Notes: generated by a model not told the origin, from the sequence alone. DNA of 64,000 bases from Variovorax atrisoli 110B (GCF_000382045.1 NZ_KB907451.1:186001-250000), one strand, 5' to 3'. Positions 1 to 8,688 are shown, counted from the stretch's first letter. Numbers and translations: made by a program.

Positions 1-140
1 CGCACGAGGTGCCGCAGGCGCAACTGCTCGGCGCGCTGCTGGCGTACAGGGGCCTCTACTACCTGCTGCCCCTGGCGGTGGCCGCGCTGGCCTACCTGTT
101 CACCGAGGCGCGGGCCCGGCGGCTGCGCGGCAGGCGCTAG
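1..140 (+). CDS. C-terminal end of a YbhN/UPF0104-type integral membrane protein (partial)
   Basis: The gene enters from the left edge in the frame beginning at base 3 and stops with TAG at 138-140. Only 45 residues are visible. They contain a hydrophobic segment (ALLAYRGLYYLLPLAV) followed by a basic cytoplasmic tail ending in RGRR. An 'LLAYR.lYYLLPL' block close to the C-terminus is typical of the last membrane segments of the YbhN / lysylphosphatidylglycerol synthetase transmembrane-region family. That family assignment rests on this short stretch only, so the function is not determined. It converges with pagL, whose stop lies 6 bases away. Confidence 0.55.
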   Translation, partial: HEVPQAQLLGALLAYRGLYYLLPLAVAALAYLFTEARARRLRGRR

Positions 141-146
141 GCGTAC

Positions 147-725
147 CTAGAAGTGATACGTGTAGCGCAGCCGCACGAAGTTCTCGCCCGGGTTGGGCTT
201 CTTGATGCCGGCGTTGGAGAAGTGCTGCAGCCGCAGCGCAAGTTCGTGCGCGCCGTGCTCGCCGAAGCTGCGTCCGATGCCGATCGCCTCGGTGAACTGG
301 AAGGCGGTGCTGAAGCTGCGATCGGGCGTGCGGTAGACGTGGTCCATCACCGTGGCACCGACGCCGCCTTCGGCGAACCAGGGAGAGCTGCCGTGGTCGA
401 AACGGTAGCGCCAGGTGTAGATCGCACCGACCTGCGCGTAGTCGTGCGGACCGTCGGCCAGCGCCGGTGCATGCCAGTTGCTCAGGAAGAGATCCCAGTA
501 GGTGGTGAGCGCACCCTCCTGAACCGGCTGCCGCGGCGACCACGGAATGGTCATGCCCACCGTTGCCGAATTGGTGCTGCCCTTTTCACCGTGCGCCGCT
601 CGGCCGCCTTCGACGTAGAAGCCGCGCTCCTTGTCTTCGAAGGCATGGGCACTGGGGCCCGCCAGACCGAGAAGACCCGCGACCAGAGCGGTTGCGGCGG
701 CAGGCAGGCGGATGTGAAATCTCAT
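147..725 (-). CDS. pagL: PagL-family lipid A 3-O-deacylase
   Basis: An outer-membrane beta-barrel esterase that removes the 3-O-linked acyl chain from lipid A, changing LPS acylation. The 192-residue product has a signal peptide (MRFHIRLP... ending near PSAHA) and the family's C-terminal signature. This includes the H-x-S-N motif (H168, S170) and a downstream Glu (E181, in PNPGENF), the positions of the PagL catalytic triad. The last residue is Phe, as expected for a barrel. An upstream in-frame start at 926 would add 67 residues without signal-peptide character, so the ATG at 725 is preferred. The gene is monocistronic and divergent from the phasin-like gene. Confidence 0.85.
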   Translation of the reverse strand: MRFHIRLPAAATALVAGLLGLAGPSAHAFEDKERGFYVEGGRAAHGEKGSTNSATVGMTIPWSPRQPVQEGALTTYWDLFLSNWHAPALADGPHDYAQVGAIYTWRYRFDHGSSPWFAEGGVGATVMDHVYRTPDRSFSTAFQFTEAIGIGRSFGEHGAHELALRLQHFSNAGIKKPNPGENFVRLRYTYHF

Positions 726-929
726 GATGTGGCTGGCGAGTGCACTGGATGGAATCGAGAGGCCATCTTCAATCTCCGCTGCTGTTCGCACCCGAGCGGC
801 ACGTAATTTCCACATCGGAAAGTAGGACTCGATCAACAAAAATGCAGAACCGCCGTTCTTGTGCACCAACCGCTTGCGCCGGCTCGCGCCTATAGTGGCC
901 TCGACTTCCTCTAAGGCCCTTTCCACAAC

Positions 930-1439
930 ATGTCGTCTTCTTCTTCAAGTCCAGTCGCTCGCCTTCAGGCACCGCTCACGCAGCAGTGGCTCGACCTGGC
1001 GCTCAAGACCCACGAGCTGCTGCTGTCCTCCGGCCTCGTGATCGGCATGCGCACCGGACGCATGGCCCGTGCTGGGCTCGCCCCCAGCGCGGACGATCTC
1101 GCCGAGTTCCAGCTCATGGGGCAGGAGAAGCTCGAGGCCGCGAGCGAGTCGGGCATCGCGATGGCGCGGCAGTGGCACAGCAGCCATTTCTCGCTTGCCA
1201 ACCGGGTGCTGCAGCAGTGGCTGCAGAGCACGACGGCCTTCTTCTCGCTCGCAGGCAGCGTCACGCCGGCGCAGGCGGCCGCGCACGGCGACGCCTTCGT
1301 GCAATCGGCGGCGGACACGGTCGATGCGGCGAGCGAGCTGCCCGCGATCGCGGCGGACATCGCAAGGCAGGGCCTCACGCCGATCCACGCCGCCGCCACT
1401 TCCAACGCGCGGCGGCTGTCGGGGCTCGAAGAGTCCTGA
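930..1439 (+). CDS. Phasin-like / polyhydroxyalkanoate-granule-type protein
   Basis: A 169-residue, mostly alpha-helical, Ala/Gln/Ser-rich cytoplasmic protein without a signal peptide or membrane segment. Size and composition resemble the phasin group of granule-associated proteins: long amphipathic helices, QQW and 'A..H..F..S' patterns, and an Ala-rich region around residues 100-150. Polyhydroxyalkanoate storage is common in Comamonadaceae, which makes a granule-surface role plausible, but no diagnostic phasin motif is clear by eye. The stop lies 6 bases from the stop of the convergent phosphoesterase gene. The ATG at 930 is the first start in frame. Confidence 0.5.
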   Translation: MSSSSSSPVARLQAPLTQQWLDLALKTHELLLSSGLVIGMRTGRMARAGLAPSADDLAEFQLMGQEKLEAASESGIAMARQWHSSHFSLANRVLQQWLQSTTAFFSLAGSVTPAQAAAHGDAFVQSAADTVDAASELPAIAADIARQGLTPIHAAATSNARRLSGLEES

Positions 1440-1445
1440 GCCTTT

Positions 1446-2696
1446 TCAGGCCTTCGCCGGCACCAGCGTCAGCAGTGTGATCTCGGAAGGCGCGCCGAAG
1501 CGCTTGGGCGGGCCCCAGTAGCCGGTGCCCCGGCTCACGTAGACCCACATGTCGTGCAGCCGGTGCAGGCCGGCCGTGAAGGGCTGCTGCATCGGCACGA
1601 ACAGGTTCCACGGAAAGAACTGGCCGCCGTGCGTATGGCCCGACAGCTGCAGCTGGTAGCCGGCCGCGGCCGCCAGCGGCGCGCTGCGCGGCTGGTGCGC
1701 GAGCAGCACGCGCGTGTGCACCAGCGGCGGCGCGTCGTGCAGCGCCAGGTGCGGGTCGCTGGCATGTGCTGCGTCGAAATGGCCGGCGGTGAAGTCGGTC
1801 ACGCCCGCGAGCACCAGCGCGCTTTCGAAGAGCTCTTCGTCGGTCTGCGCGCCGCGCACGTTGCGCGTCTGCAGCACCACGTGCTCGTTGAGCAGCACCT
1901 TCAGGCCCAGGCGGCGCAGTTCGTCGATCCAGGCATGCGCGCCCGCGTAGTACTCGTGGTTGCCGGTGACCACGAAGGTGCCGTGCCGCGCGCGCAGCCC
2001 GGCCAGCGGGGCGATGTGCTCGCGCAGTTCGGGCACGCTGCCGTCCACCAGGTCGCCCGTGATCGCGATGGCGTCCGCGCCCAGGCGGTTCACCGCGTCG
2101 ACGATGCGCTGGATGTAGCTGTTGCGGATCGTCGGCCCCACGTGGATGTCGCTGAGCTGCGCGATGGTGAAGCCCTCGAGCGCCTGCGGCAGGCCGCGGA
2201 TCGGCACCTCCACCCGCTTCACGCCGGCCGTGCGGCGCGCGTTCAGGAAGCCGACCACCGACGTGGCGGTGGCCACCACGAGCACTGCGAGTGCGCTCCA
2301 GGGCAGCAGCGCATTCCACGGCACCTGCAGGCCGCCCGCCGCGCCCGCGAGCCAGGCCAGCAGCAGTCCGGCGTCGCGCACCAGCGTCAGCACGAACATC
2401 GAGGAGAACCAGCCCATGCTGATCAGGCCGGTCCACTTGAGCAGGTCGCTGTTGCCGGCACCTTCGCGGCGGCCGCGGCGCGAGACGAAAGGCAGGGGAA
2501 TCGTCACCGCCGACACCACCAGCGCGGCGAGCGCCAGCGGCCAGGCGGGAGTGAGCACGGCCAGCGCCGGCAGCAGGCGCAGCGCGATATAGACGTGCAA
2601 CAGCGCGGTGAGCGCGCTCAGGGGACGGATCGGCATCGGGGCAATGGGGTCGGGCACTGCCCGGGACAGGCCATCTGCAAGGCGCATGCCGCGCAT
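1446..2696 (-). CDS. Membrane-anchored calcineurin-like metallophosphoesterase (YkuE/YaeI type)
   Basis: A 416-residue protein with about four N-terminal transmembrane segments (residues 25-150) and then a phosphoesterase domain. The dinuclear-metal motifs occur in order: D-x-H (LSDIHVG), GDLVDG, GNHEYY, a lone His (LLAHQPRS) and GHTHGGQ. Family members hydrolyse phosphodiester or pyrophosphate bonds, including in lipids such as UDP-diacylglucosamine, but the substrate here cannot be read from sequence. The start is uncertain: the Met at 2636 (MPIRPLSAL) begins directly before the first membrane helix and may be the true start. The domain call is secure. Confidence 0.85.
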   Translation of the reverse strand: MRGMRLADGLSRAVPDPIAPMPIRPLSALTALLHVYIALRLLPALAVLTPAWPLALAALVVSAVTIPLPFVSRRGRREGAGNSDLLKWTGLISMGWFSSMFVLTLVRDAGLLLAWLAGAAGGLQVPWNALLPWSALAVLVVATATSVVGFLNARRTAGVKRVEVPIRGLPQALEGFTIAQLSDIHVGPTIRNSYIQRIVDAVNRLGADAIAITGDLVDGSVPELREHIAPLAGLRARHGTFVVTGNHEYYAGAHAWIDELRRLGLKVLLNEHVVLQTRNVRGAQTDEELFESALVLAGVTDFTAGHFDAAHASDPHLALHDAPPLVHTRVLLAHQPRSAPLAAAAGYQLQLSGHTHGGQFFPWNLFVPMQQPFTAGLHRLHDMWVYVSRGTGYWGPPKRFGAPSEITLLTLVPAKA

Positions 2697-2723
2697 TCAA
2701 GACACCGCGAGGCGCCCTGGGTC

Positions 2724-2740
2724 GCTATTTTTTCTATAGC
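2724..2740. repeat. Short palindrome GCTAT-N7-ATAGC (copy 1)
   Basis: An intergenic palindrome with 5-bp arms GCTAT and ATAGC around a T-rich 7-base loop, followed by TG. It has the same geometry as the copy at 4078-4094. I associate elements of this kind with Comamonadaceae intergenic regions from general familiarity; their role is unknown to me. Confidence 0.5.
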
Positions 2741-2830
2741 TGTCGATGCCCGGATAGCAAGCCTTGCGGCCGGCGAATCCATGATTGTGCGCCAGATCCG
2801 GAGCCGCGTCCGGCGCCCCGGAGCCTCGTG

Positions 2831-3325
2831 CTACTGCACCGCGCGCGTGCCGGCCGAGGCCATGTCGGTGCCGGCCGGCCAGACGAACGTCGCCTTGGCC
2901 GTCGCACCCTCCGGCACGCGAAGCTGCTGCTTCAGCACCTGGCCGCCCAGCCGGGCCTCGACTTCATAGCTGCCCGGCTCGAGCCGCGCCACCATGAAGG
3001 GGCCGCCCGAGACCACGTTGTCGAGCAGCGCCGTGCCGCTGCTGTCGCGCACCGTCACGTGCACGTTGGAGGCGAAGTCGGCGCCCTTGCTGTCCTTGAC
3101 CGCGAATTCGAAGGTGGCGGGCCAGCGTGGAGAAACCGTCTCCATCAGCCTGGCCTCGTCGCTGCCGATGCCGCCGCTCATGTACTCGACGCCGTGCGAC
3201 ATGTAGATCGGCGGATTCATCGCGGCCTGCGCGGGCGAGAGCGCGCCGAACAGGACGGCGCCGCAGAACATCGCGGCCGCCAGCGGCCGCAGCGCGCGCA
3301 GCGAGGATGGGAAACGGGAGTTCAT
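2831..3325 (-). CDS. Exported hypothetical protein, paralog of the next gene
   Basis: The 164-residue product has a clear signal peptide ending near AQA-AMNPP. The start at 3325 is chosen because an AAGGA ribosome-binding site precedes it and the signal peptide begins there; a longer frame to 3388 lacks both. The mature part opens with PPIYMSHGVEYMSGG...DEA..ME.VSPRW and then a beta-rich region resembling a carboxypeptidase-regulatory-like (prealbumin-type) fold. It shares this whole layout with the protein at 3444-3965. Role unknown; periplasmic or secreted location inferred. Confidence 0.75.
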   Translation of the reverse strand: MNSRFPSSLRALRPLAAAMFCGAVLFGALSPAQAAMNPPIYMSHGVEYMSGGIGSDEARLMETVSPRWPATFEFAVKDSKGADFASNVHVTVRDSSGTALLDNVVSGGPFMVARLEPGSYEVEARLGGQVLKQQLRVPEGATAKATFVWPAGTDMASAGTRAVQ

Positions 3326-3443
3326 TCTCAGGTCCTTTCTTTCCTTGGTCGTCATGGCAACAGGCCACGAAGCCACTGTGCGGCGCACGGCTTAGGAAAG
3401 TCTGACCTGGGGGCCTGCTCCCGCCCGCCTTGGCGGGCCGGGC

Positions 3444-3965
3444 TCAGCGGACGCTGGCGGAGGACTGCGCGAGCGTCTGCGCCTGCGGCGGCGTCACCGA
3501 GGCCATATCGAAGTTCGATGGCCACGCGAAGGAGGCGCGCGCCGGCACGCCCGCGATCACGACCATCGTCTGCGTCAGCGTGAGGCCTCCGAGCGTCACG
3601 TTCACGTCGTAGGCGCCCGGATTCAGGCGCGCGAGCATGTAGGGGCTCTGCGATTCCACGCTCATAACCGGCTGGCCGGTGTATTTCTGGCGGATCTCCA
3701 CCGAGGCCTTGGCCGGGAAGCCCGGCTGCAGCGCGCCCTTGCCGTCACTGATGCCCAGCTCGATGGTGGCGGCCCAGCGCGGCGAGACCATTTCCATGAA
3801 CGCGGCCTCGTCCCTGGCGGCGCCGCCGCACATGTATTCGATGCCCTGCGCCATCTGGATGGGCGGGTTAGTGAACGCATGGGCCGTGCTCACGGCCCCG
3901 AGGAATGCTGCTGTGCCGCCCAATACCAGCGCGGCCAGCGGCCGGCGGAGACGCTTAGGGTTCAT
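3444..3965 (-). CDS. Exported hypothetical protein, paralog of the preceding entry
   Basis: A 173-residue protein with a signal peptide (cleavage near AHA-FTNPP). The mature N-terminus reads PPIQMAQGIEYMCGG..RDEA.FME.VSPRW, aligning closely with its neighbour at 2831-3325. Both end in a region with SPYMLARLNPGAYDV-type and ASFAWPS-type blocks. Two adjacent co-oriented genes with the same architecture indicate a tandem duplication. This copy has an extra Cys in the GG motif. The gene order suggests one transcript with this gene first, separated by 118 bases. No function is recognised. Confidence 0.75.
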   Translation of the reverse strand: MNPKRLRRPLAALVLGGTAAFLGAVSTAHAFTNPPIQMAQGIEYMCGGAARDEAAFMEMVSPRWAATIELGISDGKGALQPGFPAKASVEIRQKYTGQPVMSVESQSPYMLARLNPGAYDVNVTLGGLTLTQTMVVIAGVPARASFAWPSNFDMASVTPPQAQTLAQSSASVR

Positions 3966-4269
3966 TGCTGTGTGGTCCTCGATCTTGCGTGACGTGAAAT
4001 CCGTCGGGGATTTTGCTTAGCAAGAGTCGGGCTAGATATAGCGTTTACGAGGAACGATCTGCGGATTGGAACTGAATGCTATTGTTTTCATAGCTGATGA
4101 CGGCCATGTGACGTGGCCGTGGCCCGATTCGCGGGACCACGATCAGGAAAACCCTGATCGGCACCTTTGCGGCGCGTTCGCCGATGCGGGCATGGCGAAC
4201 GCCTACAACGGTGCATGGCGCCCCGGGCTAAGAACGACGGCTGGAAACTGCAACGAAGGAGCTTCAGCC
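3966..4269. other. 304-bp divergent intergenic region
   Basis: The region lies between the leftward exported-protein pair and the rightward small membrane protein, so it should hold both promoters. It contains the second GCTAT-N7-ATAGC palindrome at 4078-4094 and a stretch less GC-rich than its surroundings (about 4000-4100). I see no convincing sigma-70 pair and no conserved RNA. Confidence 0.4.
4078..4094. repeat. Short palindrome GCTAT-N7-ATAGC (copy 2)
   Basis: Arms GCTAT (4078-4082) and ATAGC (4090-4094) surround a 7-base loop, again followed by TG. Arm length, loop length and the TG flank match copy 1 at 2724-2740. Confidence 0.5.
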
Positions 4270-4575
4270 ATGTCTTTGGAATCCACGATCAACGAATTCA
4301 GGCGCGTCGACGCGCAGCGCGAGGACTACCCCGGCGAGCATCTGGTGGTGCTGGGCGTGGGCGTCCTGCTGCTGCTGGCGGCCGGGCGCAGCCGCTCGCT
4401 CGCGGCGCGGCTGGCTGCCGGCGCGGCCGGCGGCGCGCTGATCGGGCGCGCAGCGAGCGGCACCGGCGGGATCGCCAGGCTGACGCGGCAGATGCAGCGC
4501 GTGCTGGAGAGGCAGTTCAACCTCGGCTGCGCCCGCAGCGGCAACCGTGAAGGCAACGGCGCTGGCGCCACGTGA
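4270..4575 (+). CDS. Small hypothetical membrane protein
   Basis: A 101-residue protein with a good AAGGAG ribosome-binding site about 10 bases before the ATG at 4270. A polar N-terminus (about 20 residues) is followed by two short hydrophobic stretches (VVLGVGVLLLLAAG and an Ala/Gly-rich segment near residues 45-60) and an amphipathic basic tail. The Gly/Ala-rich second helix recalls small stress-associated membrane proteins, but no family is recognised. A longer in-frame start at 4066 lacks a ribosome-binding site. Confidence 0.55.
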   Translation: MSLESTINEFRRVDAQREDYPGEHLVVLGVGVLLLLAAGRSRSLAARLAAGAAGGALIGRAASGTGGIARLTRQMQRVLERQFNLGCARSGNREGNGAGAT

Positions 4576-4765
4576 TCTGACGTGATGTGACGGATCTCGC
4601 CTCCCGATGGCGGCTGCCATGCGCAGCCCCATCGACGAGCGCGGGCGTGTTCCGCATCCACGAGCCGCGTCGCCGCACGGCAGCAGGGATGTTCGCGGGG
4701 CCCTATGCTCGGCGGTCTAGAACAACAATCCCCGTCCCGGCCGCTGCCGCGCGACGATCCCATCC

Positions 4766-5659
4766 ATGCAACCGACCGGAACCCTGCGCGGCATCGTGGC
4801 GATGCTGCTGGCCTGCGCCTTCTTCGCCTGCATGGACGCCATGCTCAAGACCCTGGCCGGCCATTACCCGCCGCTGCAGGTGACGGCGCTGCGCGGCCTT
4901 ACCGCCCTGCCCCTGGTGTGCCTGTATATCGCCTGGCGGCGCGAAGCGGGCGGCGTCTTCAACCGCCGGCTGCGCTGGCGCCTGCACCTGCTGCGCGCCA
5001 CGCTCAACATGGCGATGCTCGTGCTTTTCGTGTACGGCCTGAGGACGCTGGGCCTGGCCGAGGCCTACACGCTCACCTTCATCGCGCCGCTGCTGATGGT
5101 GCTCATCGCGGTGCCGTTGCTGGGCGAATCGATCCTGCCGCGGCACTGGGTGGCCATCGGGCTGGGCTTCGCAGGCGTGGTGATCGCGCTGCGGCCCGAG
5201 CAGGACGCCTTTCTCTCGCCCGGCGCGCTGGCGATCCTGGTGGCGGCGGTCTGCTATGCGCTGTCGAACATGCTGGGCCGGCTCATCAGCCGCACCGAGC
5301 CGAGCGCCGCGTTGGTCTTCTGGACCACCGCCGGCATGGCCCTGGGCGGCAGCCTGCTGGCTGCGCCGCAATGGGTGCCCATCCAGCCGCAGCACGCCTG
5401 GGTGCTCGCGGGCCTGGCCCTGAGCGGCTTCCTGGGCCAGCTCGCCATCGCGGAGGCTTTCCGCCACGGGCAGGCCGCAGCCATCGCGCCGTTCGAGTAC
5501 AGCGCCCTGGCCTGGGGGCTCTTGATCGACTGGCTGTTCTGGAACGCCGCGCCCGATGCCTGGACGCTGGGCGGCGGTGCGCTGATCATCGCCAGCGGGC
5601 TTTGGCTGGCGCGAAGCGAGGCGCCGAGGTCGAAGAAGCCGCAGGAGCGCGCTGCCTGA
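4766..5659 (+). CDS. EamA/DMT-superfamily transporter
   Basis: A 297-residue inner-membrane protein with about ten hydrophobic helices in two repeated EamA halves (residues 5-140 and 150-285). The first half ends in the common 'GESILPRHWVAIGLGFAGVV' pattern of drug/metabolite exporters. The paired repeat and the length are normal for the family. The substrate is unknown; relatives export amino acids, nucleosides or import S-adenosylmethionine. The stop is 4 bases from the stop of the convergent GntR gene. Confidence 0.85.
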   Translation: MQPTGTLRGIVAMLLACAFFACMDAMLKTLAGHYPPLQVTALRGLTALPLVCLYIAWRREAGGVFNRRLRWRLHLLRATLNMAMLVLFVYGLRTLGLAEAYTLTFIAPLLMVLIAVPLLGESILPRHWVAIGLGFAGVVIALRPEQDAFLSPGALAILVAAVCYALSNMLGRLISRTEPSAALVFWTTAGMALGGSLLAAPQWVPIQPQHAWVLAGLALSGFLGQLAIAEAFRHGQAAAIAPFEYSALAWGLLIDWLFWNAAPDAWTLGGGALIIASGLWLARSEAPRSKKPQERAA

Positions 5660-5663
5660 GCCG

Positions 5664-6371
5664 TCACTCGATCAGCGCGCGCTTCACGTCTTCCTGCAGG
5701 CTGCGCAGGTGGTCGCGCATGGCGGAGCGTGCGCGCTCGGCGTCACGCTCGCGCAGCGCACGGACGATCTCTCCGTGCTCGTCGTGGTTCTCCGAATGCC
5801 TGTGCAGCGGGCTGTGCAGACGGAAGAGCCGCGCGTTGACGCGAAGCTCCTCCACCAGCCGCGGGAACACGACATTGCCGCTGGCCGTGGCGATCAGCAG
5901 GTGGAAGCGGTCGTCGAAGTGCCAGTGCTCGGTCTCGCTGTGCTCGCCGCCGCCCAGCGTGGCGATGTCGGCCTCCAGCGCGTCGATCTCCGCATCGGTG
6001 ATCTTGCCCACTGCCAGTGCGATCGCCTCGCACTCGATGACTTCGCGCGCGCGCATGCAGTCGAAGTACTCCTTGGTGCCGAGCGCGCGCACGGCATAGG
6101 AGCGCGCGTCGCGCCGCACCAGCAGGCCCTCGCCCGCCAGCCGCACCAGCGCCTCGCGCATGGGCGTGCGGGAGATGCGCAGGTCTTCCGCCAGCCGTGC
6201 CTCCTGCAGCGGGCTGCCGGCCGAGATCTGCCGATCGAGGATCAGCGTGCGCAGCCGGTCGTAGGCCTGTTCGGCCAGGCTGGCGGAGCGCACCTCAAGG
6301 GGGGCGATCGTGATGGTGGCGGGCTGCGTGGGGCTGGGAAGGCTGGGCATGCGGGAACGGGCGAAAGCCAC
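5664..6371 (-). CDS. GntR-family transcriptional regulator, FCD (FadR-like) subgroup
   Basis: A 235-residue regulator. An N-terminal winged helix-turn-helix (residues 30-95, with SRTPMREALVRLAGEGLL) is followed by an all-helical FCD ligand-binding domain with metal-type residues (D/H in HFDDRFHLLI and the late HSENHDEHGEIV). FCD regulators usually sense a small organic acid and repress the adjacent catabolic genes. The gene is last in the leftward run DapA-like / binding protein / permease / dihydropyrimidinase / regulator. It is therefore the best candidate to bind the GTATAC palindromes at 10528-10556, which match the type of site common for FCD proteins (inference). Confidence 0.88.
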   Translation of the reverse strand: MAFARSRMPSLPSPTQPATITIAPLEVRSASLAEQAYDRLRTLILDRQISAGSPLQEARLAEDLRISRTPMREALVRLAGEGLLVRRDARSYAVRALGTKEYFDCMRAREVIECEAIALAVGKITDAEIDALEADIATLGGGEHSETEHWHFDDRFHLLIATASGNVVFPRLVEELRVNARLFRLHSPLHRHSENHDEHGEIVRALRERDAERARSAMRDHLRSLQEDVKRALIE

Positions 6372-6422
6372 GAGGGCGGGTGAGCTTAGCAGGGCCGGCC
6401 GGGCGGCCTCAGCGCCATTCTT

Positions 6423-7877
6423 TCAGAGCCATTTGTCCAGCGGATTGCCGTCGTTGGGCGCGCGCGGCCGCAGGCAAGGCAGGAACTGGCCGGAACCGGG
6501 CTCGGCCTGGAACACGCCGTCCTGCCACACGATGCGCCCGCGCGAGACGGTCATGCCGGGCCAGGCGCGCAGCCGCATGCCCTCGTAGGGCGTGTAGTCG
6601 GCATCGTGGTGGAGCATGTCGTTGGTCAGCAGCTTCTCCTGCCCTTCGGGGAACATGTCCCACACCACGAAGTCGGCGTCGCTGCCCACGGCGATGGTGC
6701 CCTTGCGCGGGTACAGGCCGTACAGGCGCGCCGGGTTGGTGGCGGTGAGCTCGACGAAGCGGTGGATGTCGATGCGCCCCTTGAGCACGCCTTCGCTCAT
6801 GAGCAGCGGCAGGCGGGTCTCCACGCCGGGAATGCCGTTGGGGATGCGGTCGAAGGAAGCGTTGTCGCCGGCCACGCGCTTGCCGTCGCTGCCGTTCATG
6901 TTGAAGGGGGCGTGATCGGACGAGACGATGGTGAAGAGCCCGCTGGACAGGCCGTTCCAGATGAACTGCTGGTTCGCCTTGTCGCGCGGCGGCGGGCTGC
7001 AGATGCAGCGTGCGCCGTGCATCGGGTCGTCGGGGTCGATGCCCAGGTCCTCGGCGCTCAGGAACAGGTACTGCGGGCAGGTCTCGGCGTGGATCGGCAG
7101 CCCGCGCCCGCGCGCCCAGTGGATCTGCTCGACGGCCTCGCGGCCCGAGACGTGGACGATCAGGATCGGCGTGTCGACCAGTTCCGCCAGCGCGATGGCG
7201 CGGTGCGTGGCCTCGCGCTCCACCGCCATCGGCCGCGAGCTGGAGTGGTAGCGCGGCGCGGTGAGGCCCGCGTCGAGCAGCTGCTCGGTGAGCCAGGCGA
7301 TGCAGTCGCTGTTCTCGGCGTGGATCATCGTCATCGCGCCGTGGCGGCGCGCGGTGGCGAGCACCTCGATGATCTGGCGGTCGTCCAGCTTCAGGTCGTC
7401 GTAGGTCATGTAGATCTTGAAGGAGGTGTAGCCCTTCTCGATCAAGGCGGGCAGCTCGCGCTGCGTCACGTCGCGCGTGGCGTCGGCCACGATGAGGTGG
7501 AAGGCGTAGTCGATCACCGCCTTGCCCTCGGCGCGGCGGTGGTAGTCGTCCACGGCCTCCTGCACGCTGCGGCCCTTCTGCTGCGCGGCGAAGGGCAGCA
7601 CTGTGGTGGTGCCGCCGCATGCGGCCGAGCGCGTGCCGGAGAGGAAGTCGTCGGCGAAGCGCGAGCCGTCGCTGGTGGGCTGGTCGAAGTGGCAGTGGCC
7701 GTCGACGCCGCCGGGCGTGACCAGCCGGCCTCGCGCGTCGATCTCGCGCGCGGCGCTCGCGTCGAGCCCCTGCGCGATGGCGCAGATGCGCCCGTCGCGC
7801 ACGCCGATGTCGGCGGTGTAGCGGTCGCCGGCGGTGGCGATGTCCGCGTTGCGCAGGATCAGGTCGTAGGTGCTCAT
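6423..7877 (-). CDS. Dihydropyrimidinase / D-hydantoinase-family cyclic amidohydrolase
   Basis: A 484-residue member of the metal-dependent amidohydrolase superfamily that opens cyclic ureides or imides such as dihydropyrimidines and hydantoins. It has the H-x-H metal pair in GHCHFDQ and the carboxylatable Lys in SFKIYMTY. It also has the His ligands in IHAEN and HVSG and the catalytic Asp in SSDHAPF. The C-terminal beta sandwich region (KGTIAVGSDADFVVWD) is complete. It lies 36 bases after the permease gene in the leftward operon. The neighbours suggest use in catabolism of an imported nitrogen compound rather than general pyrimidine breakdown. Confidence 0.9.
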   Translation of the reverse strand: MSTYDLILRNADIATAGDRYTADIGVRDGRICAIAQGLDASAAREIDARGRLVTPGGVDGHCHFDQPTSDGSRFADDFLSGTRSAACGGTTTVLPFAAQQKGRSVQEAVDDYHRRAEGKAVIDYAFHLIVADATRDVTQRELPALIEKGYTSFKIYMTYDDLKLDDRQIIEVLATARRHGAMTMIHAENSDCIAWLTEQLLDAGLTAPRYHSSSRPMAVEREATHRAIALAELVDTPILIVHVSGREAVEQIHWARGRGLPIHAETCPQYLFLSAEDLGIDPDDPMHGARCICSPPPRDKANQQFIWNGLSSGLFTIVSSDHAPFNMNGSDGKRVAGDNASFDRIPNGIPGVETRLPLLMSEGVLKGRIDIHRFVELTATNPARLYGLYPRKGTIAVGSDADFVVWDMFPEGQEKLLTNDMLHHDADYTPYEGMRLRAWPGMTVSRGRIVWQDGVFQAEPGSGQFLPCLRPRAPNDGNPLDKWL

Positions 7878-7913
7878 GGGCTTTCGTTCCTTCCGCTTTC
7901 TTTCAGGTTCTTC

Positions 7914-8636
7914 CTAGCGTTGCTCGAGCGCGGGTTCCGCAGGCACCACCGGCGCCGCGGAGGCATTGCCGTAGGCGCGGCCGTAGTGGCGCTCGATGCG
8001 TCGCTGGATGAAGTCCCAGGCGGTGGTCATGAGCAGGTAGTAGATGGCCGCGACGATGAAGAGCTCCAGCACCATGAACTTCTCCTGCATCAGCACCTGC
8101 GTGCGGCGCAGCAGCTCCTCCATCGAGATCACCGAGGTGATGGAGGTGGTCTTGAGCAGTCCGTTGATGCTGTTGCCCAGCGTGGGCACGATCAGGCGCA
8201 TGGCCTGCGGCAGCACGATGTAGCGCATGGTCTGCGCGCTGCTGAAGCCCACGGCGCGCGCGGCGTTGGTCTGCCCCGCGGGAATCGACTGGATGCCGCC
8301 GCGCACGATCTCGGCGAGGTAGGCCGCCTCGTTGAGGATGAGGCCCAGCAGCGCCGACTCGATCACCGAGAGCTTCAGCCCCAGCTGGGGCAGCCCCGTG
8401 AAGATGATGATGAGCTGCACCAGGAGCGGCGTGCCGCGGAACACCCAGATGTAGAAGTGCGCCGGCGCCGCCAGCCACCGGTGGCTGGACAGCCGTGCCA
8501 GGGCCAGCGCGCAGCCCACCACCAGCCCGCCCGCGATCGCCGCGAGCGTGAGCCACAGCGTGGTCACCGCGCCGCTGAGGATGTAAGGATTGAACAGGTA
8601 GTCGAAGAAGCCCGACCAGCTCCAGCCTTGTCCCAT
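7914..8636 (-). CDS. Amino-acid ABC transporter permease (HisM/GlnP family)
   Basis: A 240-residue inner-membrane permease with about five helices. The cytoplasmic coupling loop is clear (EIVRGGIQSIPAGQ followed by ARAVG), as in polar amino-acid uptake permeases. Only one permease gene is present, which would imply a homodimer. It sits 52 bases after the binding-protein gene. The matching ATPase is encoded on the other arm of the cluster (14829-15563), so the transporter is split across two divergent operons. Confidence 0.92.
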   Translation of the reverse strand: MGQGWSWSGFFDYLFNPYILSGAVTTLWLTLAAIAGGLVVGCALALARLSSHRWLAAPAHFYIWVFRGTPLLVQLIIIFTGLPQLGLKLSVIESALLGLILNEAAYLAEIVRGGIQSIPAGQTNAARAVGFSSAQTMRYIVLPQAMRLIVPTLGNSINGLLKTTSITSVISMEELLRRTQVLMQEKFMVLELFIVAAIYYLLMTTAWDFIQRRIERHYGRAYGNASAAPVVPAEPALEQR

Positions 8637-8688
8637 GGAAGTTTCCTTCGCTTGCTTGCTCTATGGCGATGCGGACGGCGGCGCGCCC

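Noticed and set aside
726-926. N-terminal extension of PagL
   Set aside because: The added 67 residues precede the signal peptide and have no conserved features.
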